Shown here: piece after piece, positions 56,628 to 64,000 of the stretch | How positions within the stretch are numbered: the first letter of the stretch is position 1 | How the letters are laid out: every line of letters begins with the position of its first letter | DNA from: Allodiplogaster sudhausi | Lineage: Eukaryota > Nematoda > Chromadorea > Rhabditida > Diplogasteridae | Assembly: GCA_945643635.1 (NCBI GenBank) | Contig: CALZFC010000349.1 | Span: forward strand, 3,918,501-3,982,500 | Direction: 5' to 3' | Length of the DNA stretch: 64,000 nt | Position numbers and translations under genes: made by a program | Notes under the pieces: generated by a model | Database searches by the model: none | The model's input: only the letters and a program-made list of their open reading frames with translations | What the model was told of the DNA's origin: nothing

Positions 56628-56897
56628 TAGGAAATACAAAGGCAAGGAAAGGAAAGACAAGCTTTCGTTCTCGTGTACTTCATTTAATTTGACATTGTTT
56701 TTGTAGCATGGTAAGCCCGTTCGGATTCTATTGCAGCAAGCTTTATGGACATAGCGAATGGGCTGAAGGAAGGGAGTTCTCGCTTTCTTCTTTCTCTCTC
56801 GAGCTATTTCTCTCTAAAAGAAACAAATATACGTGTATATTTCTCTTCTTAAACTTAATTTCTTTAGTTTGCTTTCCATTAGTTTTTTTTTCTATTA

Positions 56898-57209
56898 TTA
56901 CCTGTAGACCTCTCCGTCCGCTTTGATTCTGAAGACGGGCGTGAGCTCCCCGCTCAGGAGGCGTTCCCTCCTGAAATTCACGAGTTTTCTCGCGGAGCTT
57001 TTTGGGGCCTTTAATTGACTTAGTGTTCCATTCTTAATGAAATTGGCCATTATTCTTAAGGCATTAATGACCTGCAAAAGTCCGCGTTCTTGAAGAGACT
57101 CCAGGGAGGGGGAGAGGGCGAGCTGAGTGTTCTTCTTCTTTCTTTCTCCGTCTTTCTCTTCCTTCCTTCCACCCTTTCGATCTCCAGAGAGCTGCTGTGC
57201 CGGATCCAT
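56898..57209 (-). CDS. Unrecognised 103-aa ORF, possible gene
   Basis: One open frame on the minus strand, ATG at 57209, directly preceded by TAATATCCCAG, which looks like a splice or trans-splice acceptor. Basic N-terminus (GDRKGGRKEEKDGERKKK), then VINALRIMANFIKNG, SSARKLVNFRRERLLSGELT. It may end with TAG/TAA after VYR or splice at GAG/GTCTAC. No family recognised; could also be two exons read through an intron around the GTC at 57072. Confidence 0.4.
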   Translation of the reverse strand: MDPAQQLSGDRKGGRKEEKDGERKKKNTQLALSPSLESLQERGLLQVINALRIMANFIKNGTLSQLKAPKSSARKLVNFRRERLLSGELTPVFRIKADGEVYR

Positions 57210-57282
57210 CTGGGATATTAATTAATATTATTTGAAGGAATGCGGAACACATTATTAGCTTCCATGCGCCAATTTTTGCTAT

Positions 57283-57355
57283 AAAATACCGAAACCTAAT
57301 CATAGTTCCGAAATCCCTCAGGGATTTCGGAACTATGATTAGGTTTTGGTATTTT
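57283..57355. repeat. Near-perfect 73-bp hairpin (36-bp arms)
   Basis: AATCATAGTTCCGAAATCCC is followed by a 1-base centre at 57319 and its exact complement; the arms extend to 36 bp each with one mismatch (57291). It ends exactly at the stop codon of the adjacent MSP fragment. Confidence 0.9.
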
Positions 57356-57625
57356 ACTCGATGCGGAGATTCTTGCGGCGGACCAAGCCGTGGCCCTGGA
57401 ATCACTCGTGGAGGAATTGCATGGCGGCGCCGTCGGTGGTGTTGGTCCATTGGATAAGGACGTTGTTTGTGTCCGCTTGGAAAAATAAATTTTAAATTTT
57501 TTAATATTTATAATGTTCCTTTCCAACTGGAATATTTTCAATTTTCTTTTCTTTTCAGCTTGTTATTCTACTACCTGGGTATATGCAAAGGCATCGCAGG
57601 AGACAGCGACCAGGACGGGCTCCTT
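57354..57625 (-). pseudogene. MSP pseudogene fragment, C-terminal half
   Basis: Complement 57575-57625 encodes [17 protein letters not shown] with a GTAGTA donor; complement 57354-57473 encodes DTNNVLIQWTNTTDGAAM and later RRKNLRIE then TAA. These are the end of MSP strand F and the C-terminal MSP signature. A TGA sits where the conserved REWFQGDG tryptophan codon should be, so it is dead. Confidence 0.75.
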
Positions 57626-57934
57626 GTCTTGTTTAACATTAATTACACCATTGTTTGTCGCCGTAATTCGAAATATATTCTTAGGATATCTCATGCTAGC
57701 TCAATGGTTTTTTCACGCTTTCACATAAAGAACGTGCATGATCGATAATTTTAAACATAATTCAAACGTGCAGAACTAAGAGTTCAAATAAATTCACTTG
57801 TGCTAACATTCTAGGAAATAATCCTAATGTTCCTAATTTACGTGGCAAACTTGCTTGTAAAAGACCCAAGAATCATGATTCCACATCAGTCTCCGGTTGT
57901 AATTACCCTGTTATTAATCTATTTTTACTTTCGG

Positions 57935-58353
57935 GTGATCAACAGCTCCGCTCGTCGTATTGGCTGGGCCTTCAAGACCGCGAACGTGAAGCGTCTGGGA
58001 GTCGACCCCGCGAGCGGTGTCCTCGACCCCAAGGAGCCCGTCCTGGTCGCTGTCTCCTGCGAAAACATTCTATGCCAAAAATAAAGGGAAACATTAAAAT
58101 TTGGGGTTTTTTTCCAGGAAGACACCAACCACGACCACATCATCATCGAGTGGATACACCCCGGACGGCGCCGCCAAGCAGTTCCGCCGCGAGTGGTTCC
58201 AGGGCGACGGCATGGACCGCCGCAAGAACCTCCCATCGAGTACAACCCCTACATTGGCAATCTTCGTCTGCAGCTTCTGCTACCAATTGACTATGCATAT
58301 AGTCCACTGCACTTTGGTCCTGATGTGTTTAACTTATTGAGTGAATCCATATA
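57935..58353 (+). pseudogene. MSP pseudogene, middle and C-terminal parts with frameshifts
   Basis: [20 protein letters not shown] and [20 protein letters not shown] are a nearly unchanged MSP core (57935-58051); the splice donor after SC is lost. The next exon from 58118 begins [12 protein letters not shown], then one base shifts the frame ([19 protein letters not shown] is in frame +1), and a lost C near 58232 shifts it back (IEYNP). The two compensating shifts leave about 28 wrong residues. MSP proteins form the sperm cytoskeleton and act as an oocyte signal; this copy is probably non-functional. Confidence 0.8.
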
Positions 58354-58502
58354 ATCACTGATTAATGTAGGTTTCAATCAATATAAATAATCTTACAATT
58401 TTTTGTTCTAATGTTATTGGATTTTATGTCCGCGGCCTTTTCTTATGAATACATTTCCTTTGTCATATGCCTATGTCAGAAAAGTCAATAAACAATGACA
58501 CT

Positions 58503-58508
58503 TTTATT
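58503..58508 (-). other. AATAAA poly(A) signal overlapping the cystatin stop codon
   Basis: On the minus strand the stop codon TAA is part of CAATAAAAG, giving a consensus AATAAA. A very short 3' UTR would follow. Confidence 0.6.
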
Positions 58509-59449
58509 GAGCATTGAAGGGTGGCTGGGGAGGGGCAAGTTTAGCGCTCTTGATACCCTCGATCTCCTCGAAGCTGTAGCTGATCGGGCCATCATTGAGG
58601 GCCTCAGAGCGCGTGATTTCGTATTCGGCGAGTTTAGGATGGCTAAGGCAGTCGTCAACCTTACTCGGCCTGAACGAAGGAACATTTAGACTCCGCCCAC
58701 CCGTCCACAAAAGGTTTTCGTCATTTCAGAGGCGAGTTTCGTTAAACGGTAGATGTTCATTGGAGCAAAATGAGCAGAAAACGTCTACCTATTGCAGAAC
58801 CCCAGAAGAAAAACGTTGTAGAAGAAATTCGTTCCTTCAACCACTTGCTTCTGGGCGGTCTTTATCTGCAATATAAGTTTTCTTAATCATTATACGAATA
58901 TTACCCAAATATTTAGAAAATCATCATACACCATAGTATTAAACAATTCTCAACTACCCATACTATTTTGCATCATTCCAGCTCTTCTTAGACTCAAAAA
59001 TTCAGTACCTTCATGACGACATAGGAGATTCCATTCTGACGACGGTTCAGCTCATTCACACTTTCCTGGACTTTGCTCTGAGAGAATGCTGATTTCAGAA
59101 AGGGAAGACGAGAAGGTTGTTGAGATATTTAATTTAACCAAAAAATAATTTAATTAACTTATTAATTAAGGATTTTTTAAAGTCTCCTAGGGTTTAAATT
59201 AAAGGTTGGTTAACTAATTAATTATGGTTTTTAAAGTATCCCAGGAATTAATTAAGGTTTTTAAGTCTCCCGGGTATTAATAATGGTTTTCTTTATCTCC
59301 CAGGTCAGGATGGCTTCAAGAAGAAGTACACGGCAGATGAAACTGACTTGTACTTCTTTATCGATCGGGATATCGAAGCGTAGTCCGGGAGCTGCAGCAG
59401 CGAGAGCGAAGAGGGCGAAGAGAGGGAGGAGGAAGAGGAAGCGAGACAT
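58504..59449 (-). CDS. Secreted type 2 cystatin (cysteine protease inhibitor), 135 aa
   Basis: Four exons, complement of 59354-59449, 59009-59077, 58789-58865 and 58504-58669, all phases consistent, no stops. Signal peptide MSRFLFLLPLFALFALAAAA. Exon 2 gives SKVQESVNELNRRQNGISYV, the cystatin first helix. Exon 3 carries QVVEGTNFFYNV, the central QxVxG loop that plugs papain-like protease active sites. The C-terminal exon has one Cys and ends KLAPPQPPFNAQ; the usual second-loop Pro-Trp is not seen, and the paired disulphides of classical type 2 cystatins are not complete, so affinity may be altered. Likely to inhibit cathepsin L/B/legumain-type enzymes outside the cell. Surrounded by MSP fragments, but looks intact. 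Confidence 0.85.
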
Positions 59450-59507
59450 CTTTCGTGGGGAGAGCGGGCGAGAAAGTCAGATAGTATTTGGCATGTGAGG
59501 AAGATAT

Positions 59508-59509
<2 letters not shown>

Positions 59510-59544
<35 letters not shown>

Positions 59545-59545
59545 T
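59510..59545. repeat. (GA)n microsatellite
   Basis: GAGAGAGAGA tract upstream of the cystatin start on its 5' side. Confidence 0.9.
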
Positions 59546-59699
59546 GAGAGAGAGAGAATGAGGGGAAGTTATAGAGAAGAGAATGGAAAGGAAACAAGAA
59601 GGGGGAAAATGAACGTAGCGAACAATGGAGCCGACCAGACGAGAGTGAGCGCACCCGAAGAATGAGGTGTTTTTTGACGTTCTGTCGATAAAAACGGCT

Positions 59700-60157
59700 C
59701 AACATCAACAGAGTTTGGAAACGAACTGCAGACTTTTCAGTATATCAGAAATCGTTAGTGGATTCAATGCCAGTATTAAGGTATTTCATTAGTTTGTTTC
59801 TTACGCATAACTATTTATTCGGTCAATACCTCAAACTTTATTAATTGAACAATCACACAATTTACAACAACAACGAAATAGAAGAAAGCCATAGAAGAAA
59901 GCAGGCAGCAAAGAACATGAAAAGAATATGAAATGAAATTATTCGTCTGTCTTGAATAAAAAGTCGTAAAACACATTCCCACATGATATAGATTCAAACA
60001 GCCAGAAGAAGAGGCTACTTTTTCCCACTGCAATAATTTGATCAGACAGAAATCTCATTGTATGAAGAATATTCATGACAATGTTATTTTATGGCTTTTC
60101 TTCCTCACTCTTTACTTCTCACTATTAATTCATTAAATTGGATTTATGAACAGTAGT
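59700..60157. other. Intergenic, no gene seen
   Basis: AT-rich; no exon or repeat recognised. Confidence 0.4.
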
Positions 60158-60195
60158 GGTTGTTTGTCCTGGTCGCCGTCTCCTGCGACGCCTTG
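60158..60195 (+). pseudogene. Tiny MSP fragment
   Basis: The frame reads LVAVSCDALAK, matching the VLVAVSCDAFA segment at the end of MSP exon 1 seen at 57.6 and 58.05 kb. About 38 bp only. Confidence 0.55.
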
Positions 60196-60229
60196 GCTAA
60201 GAACAGCAATATAGGAAAATACACGGCTA

Positions 60230-60655
60230 TTGCCGGGATAAAGAATGAAAAGAGTACATCGGAGGGTAACCCCTCGCCATTCTTTCTTCTCTCCTCTTTT
60301 TATCTTTCCTACCACTCTTTCACGCTGCGGTGACGCGAACGCACCAAGTGCCAACGGTTATCAACAAGTCTGATTGACCCCTTCATTGCTTGCATGTAAC
60401 CGGAGATGAAAATGCGGGATTGACAAAGGAAAACAGAGATACCCCAGAAGGCATGAGAGTTTTGAGATAAGAAACGAGAGAAAGAATATAGAGAAAGAAA
60501 TCGAACACAGGCGTACGGGCTTTTAACTGCCAGCTGTCTTACGTGGCACATTTCATCACTTATTTCATGATCAAGTGTTTATGCTCTCTTTTTTACATTC
60601 TTTTGTGCTGGCAAAAGTCTCTTCAATAAAGTCTCTTCAATGCATCTGTTGACTG
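60230..60655 (-). repeat. Dispersed repeat D, minus-strand copy
   Basis: Complement of the D modules: CATCGGAGGGTAACCCC (against GGGTTACCCTCCGGTG), GGAAAACAGAGATACCCC and GCTGTCTTACGTGGCACATTTC match 43.6-43.9 and 50.7-50.9 kb in reverse. Confidence 0.65.
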
Positions 60656-61650
60656 TTCTAATCCTAGACGAGAGCGCCAGGACTGGTGGACTCTCGTCTT
60701 CTGATCTCCCGCGGAAAGCAGGAGTTAAAATTGAATTACTTGTTACAATAATTATAATGCTCAATTAGTCTAGAATCAGAATGTGGCAAGGATAGGACAT
60801 GAGGATAGGTCGACTTGACGGGCCTTTCGTTAGGCCGTCGCCACCTTTTTTGGGGACACGATTTGGTAGCGTGTCGTTCTTGAAAACACACGTGTAAGGT
60901 CGGAGCGATGAGTCATCGCACATTTTATCTTCAACGCCTCAAAGTCGAAACCTCGGGGCGAGCGTCATCGTCTCGTTTTCTCTCTCTTTTCAACCCATCA
61001 GGCACTGTATGCTCATACGCGAAATTTAAAAAAAAGTCTCACCCTTTGCTAGTTGTAGGATGATCGTGTCCTCCCATTTGACCCATTTGACTTCCCTCAT
61101 TTTTAGTGTTTTATCGTAGGCTAAACTCGTTTTAGATGTATTTCTATAGTTTATAGTCTAAAGTTTTATTAGTGACTCAGCGCAACCCTGAATCACTTGT
61201 TGTTCGGGTGAAAGCGAGGGGTGGCGGGTCGAGAGTCTTCGGGATTGTGATTGTGTATCCTGCGCGGGCATTATATGTGTTATTATTTATTGTTGCGCTT
61301 CTCGGCTATTCTCAGTTTTAAGAATATAAACTGTTTTGTGTTATCTCGCGTGAGTCTTGAAACACAGTTCAGGTGTTTATTGGAGAAGTGGGTGAAGAAG
61401 AAGGGTCTTGTCCGCCGTCGAGAGCGAGTTTGTCGTTGAATCCGGGCCTATTGTGGACGACATAGTCAGTTTGAATTCTCTTTCACAAATTGTAAGGTAC
61501 CATTTCTCCGAAGCGCACAACTGCTAGACCCGAATTCTTCGATCTATGTATCTACTTCTTCGCAAGCTTCCATTTAGCAACTCACCCAGAACTTGTCAGA
61601 AGAATCACAGTTTTCCCGCGCTTCCTTAATTTGATCATTGCTTGGTAGTT
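60656..61650 (+). repeat. Repeat E, forward copy
   Basis: Complement of 48244-49012: AGCGCCAGGACTGGTGGACT, CATTTAGCAACTCACCCAGA and TTCTTCGCAAGCTTCCAT. No gene recognised in it. A short stretch near 61240-61440 is open but has no supporting features. Confidence 0.6.
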
Positions 61651-61799
61651 TTGCTAAAATGGCCAGCAGTTAAGATGCGAACTTTTTCCTGATTAACTTT
61701 TAACCAGCCATACTGCCCTCCGCTTGTCGACTCTCTCGTATCATACCCTCTCAACTCATAGACGCTTTATAGATCTTATGTTTAGTCACATTCAATTTA

Positions 61800-61960
61800 C
61801 GTATTTTATTACCACATTCATATTGAAGCGATAAGACTCTTCTTTCTGTATGCTCCCCCAGCATGCACTCGGGCCTATATTGGAGCGATAAGACTCTTCT
61901 TTCTGTATTCACATGCACTCGGGCCTATTGATTTAATATGGCTGATTACCATTGCAAGTA
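61800..61960 (+). repeat. ~60-bp tandem duplication upstream of gene X copy 3
   Basis: GCGATAAGACTCTTCTTTCTG...GCATGCACTCGGGCCTAT occurs twice in succession, once near 61824 and again near 61884. The corresponding sites in the other two copies have one. Confidence 0.7.
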
Positions 61961-62240
61961 CATATACGGGGTTTAAATAATTTCTGCCAAATGTGGTAGT
62001 ACGTGATTGGAAAAGAAAACTTCCTGATATCGAGAGTGCATCTCTTGGTCGCTCTTTTATATCATCCGCTGTTTTTTTCCTATTTGAGATTGTAGAGATC
62101 ACTCATCTCTACAATCTCTACTTCTTCTTCTTCTTTTATTGATAGCTTCTGTAAGCAGCAACTCAAGAGTGGCCGTCTCTCCTTTTTATCTCTCGCTCTC
62201 TCGCTCGCCGTCTCCCCTCGTCCATCCATAAAAGATTGCC

Positions 62241-64000
62241 ATGGGCAATTGCAGTCTCTTCAAGAATGGGGCAGCAGCAGAAACCGCGGAGGTACGTCAC
62301 CGAATATCAATTTTGTCTTGTCACAACAAAAAAATTTGGCTGTTCTTATAACAACAATTGAATGACAAGAGTTGATATGATTTTAGAAGAAAGAAATTAA
62401 ATATTTTCCAGCTGCGACGTGAGATTGAAGAGAGTCGAATTTTTCGTGATCGTGATGCCATGATGGAAGCAATAAAACATTGTTCTGCCAGATTATCAGC
62501 CAGATTTAGCATGGGATTTCCCATTAGTTCTTGCTGTTGCAGGCCAAGTCCCGTACCGTACTCCGTGACGCGTGAGAGATAGGGAAAGGGAGAGAGAAAG
62601 AGAGTGAGAGAGAGAGAGAGAGAGTGATTGAAAAACAGGAAGAGTGAAAGGGAAAGGATGAAAGAGAGAGAGTCTTTTGGAAATTTGTATATCAACTTGC
62701 CTCCTTTGAAGGTGTCGAATTGGTTCGAGAACAAGCGACAACGCGACAGAGCAGCGGGGCAGATGGAGAGGTCAGAACCAGAAAAAAAAACGAGAAAAAA
62801 ATCGGGCAGGGCAGGCGAGCTGTCCTCGTTGTTATGATTCATGGATGGAATTCTGCTAAGATCCCAAGGCATCATCGTCCCATCATGATATAAATTTTTC
62901 AACGCAGTTTTCCCTTTTATCAGAGATAATTAGTGTAGGCCACGACAAAGAAACTGATGATTACTAATGATTACACAATAGCCCACCATATGAAGAGCGA
63001 GAAAAAACAAATGAAAGTAATTACTGAAAAGGAATATAGTAACTCACTTTTCTAGTTCACCTAATAAGAAGTTTTGGACGATTGGCGACCTGCATCCCAT
63101 GGCGGACCTACCTGCCGGCTTTGATTGCAACATCCTCTGCGCGAACAGAGATGTCGTCGTTGTGCATTTCGTGTACAAGAAGATGATCTTCTTCGTTCCC
63201 ACTTCGTCGCCGTCGTCGTCGTCTGCTTCCTTTGGTTAATCCAATCAATCAACGCTTTATGTCAACGGGTTTTAACCATTAAAATGGATTCCGGGAAGCG
63301 CCAGTCATCGCCATTTTTGTGGATTTGATGTATGGTGAAGGAACTTTTTTTGGTATCCTTTGTATAGTAGTTGTTGATGAAAGACTCTGTCTTGATCTGC
63401 TGCTGCCTGTCCCGTTGACCTGACTTTTGTAATCACATGATTGCTGGCCCAGTTGCCACCGTACGAGGCGTGCGCGTTCCCTCGGTTAGCAGCAAGATAG
63501 TCAGCCCCACTTACGGATCGGCCTTATCGCCTTCCGGCCGCCGCCTCGCCATCCACTTCGGCATCGTAGGCCGTCCACCCGTTCGCTTCGCGCTCATCGA
63601 CGCGGCGGATGCGCACTTCACGCGTGACGTCATCGTCCATGAATACGTCATCAGGTACATACTACATCGAAATGTCGATAGGTGGAATTTTGTTTCTCAG
63701 TAAAATCTGTCAACATTCTCTTACAGCATTTTGACAGAAAACTCTAGTGAAAGCTTCAACAAAATTTCTGAGCGATTACATCATCACCCAAAACTTGTGC
63801 ATGTCGTTCTCCAGAGGTGGTCGATATGCCAAATTGTGACAAAAGCCGCACTTCTTGTAGCGGGGACACTCCGCTTTACCAGACATGCGGTGTCTTCTTC
63901 GCGGGCAACGACGACGCAATCTGTTCGTTACAACTCCTCATAATGGAGCGGTGGATGCGCGTTGTGTCCCTGATGCCTGCCAAGCGAGCTATGCATGTTC
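62241..64000 (+). pseudogene. Gene X copy 3: extends past the window, exon 2 replaced in part by homeobox DNA
   Basis: Exon 1 62241-62291 (MGNCSLFKN, one Ala fewer than copy 1). Exon 2 begins near 62411 (LRREIEESRIFRDRD) and is then interrupted by about 430 bp containing SIX homeobox fragments before the old exon 2 sequence resumes near 62900. Exon 3 (63062 on) has a short deletion; it retains the KFWTIGDLHPMADLPA part, while a base change replaces the AACCILC with DCNILC. Exon 4 (63460-63652) is open. Exon 5 has lost about 37 bases near 63800 compared with copy 1 and frameshifts. Broken, but the later frame GVFFAGNDDAICSL is still good. Confidence 0.6.
62543..62837 (+). pseudogene. SIX4/5-type (unc-39-like) homeobox fragments
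   Basis: 62543-62571, after a GTTGCAG acceptor and before a GTGAGA donor, reads AKSRTVLRDA. 62712-62837 reads VSNWFENKRQRDRAAGQMER, then a Lys-rich tail and TGA. These are the start and the third helix of a SIX-family homeodomain; the VSNWF.NKRQR and AAGQ.. words fit nematode SIX4/5-type proteins best. The second helix (about 25 residues) is missing and replaced by a GA tract at 62575-62690, so this is a broken duplicate, inserted in exon 2 of gene X copy 3. Confidence 0.7.

Noticed and set aside
59283..59498. Plus-strand frame with a plausible-looking Lys/Asp/Glu segment
   Set aside because: It is the antisense of cystatin exon 1, which has a start, signal peptide, donor and three matching downstream exons.
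61251..61439. Possible LTR or gene in repeat E
   Set aside because: Open for 62 codons only, no tRNA primer-binding site or polypurine tract found, and no matching second LTR.
62321..62902. 193-codon minus-strand ORF across gene X copy 3 exon 2
   Set aside because: It is antisense to gene X and to the homeobox pieces and contains the GA tract as Ser-Leu repeats.

Overview
This is nuclear DNA from a nematode. The clearest evidence is pieces of major sperm protein (MSP) genes, a nematode-specific family, at 53.6-60.2 kb. A chemosensory-type serpentine receptor, a Thr-rich secreted protein with nematode C6/DUF281-like cysteine spacing, short GT-AG introns, and start codons sitting directly behind splice-acceptor-like tracts (12.61, 53.57 and 57.21 kb, consistent with trans-splicing) agree. 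(CT)n/(GA)n microsatellites are dense throughout. I cannot name the species.

Layout. 0-3 kb: a long palindromic element and the 3' exons of a neuropeptide-receptor-like GPCR. 3-12 kb: dispersed repeats, simple sequence and a Thr-rich secreted protein gene with a small MITE in an intron. 12.2-12.6 kb: a two-exon GRF zinc-finger gene. 14-21 kb: an intron-rich, GC-rich Maverick/Polinton protein-primed DNA polymerase B that carries three in-frame stops. 23.9-27.7 kb: a separate-looking AT-rich, intronless Maverick virion module (packaging ATPase, small helical protein, Pro-rich ORF, integrase with chromodomain, small membrane protein, penton-like capsid protein), also broken by stops and cut off at 27.7 kb by half of a foldback element.

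28.6-46 kb holds host genes: a five-exon gene of unknown function, a small secreted Cys-rich protein, a serpentine receptor whose intron carries a hAT MITE, a PAN-like exon, an unknown helical protein, a hAT transposase remnant, and gene X on the minus strand (MGNC start, about 10 exons). Gene X is present three times: 44.3-47.7 kb (minus), 51.5-52.5 kb (plus, inverted duplicate) and 62.2 kb to the window end (plus). The first copy has a 435-bp hAT MITE in exon 2, proven by an 8-bp target duplication and an empty site in copy 2. The third has a SIX-type homeobox fragment in the same exon.

53.5-60.2 kb mixes MSP fragments on both strands with an apparently intact four-exon secreted cystatin gene and a second copy of its signal-peptide exon in inverted orientation.

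The strongest repeated structure is a superfamily of about 1.4-1.7 kb long-inverted-repeat (foldback) elements, seven copies in 64 kb, the well-bounded ones ending in TTAA, sharing a central core but with different arm ends. One copy splits the catalytic YVDTDS motif of the polymerase by sitting in that intron. All readings here are by eye; no alignments or searches were run.
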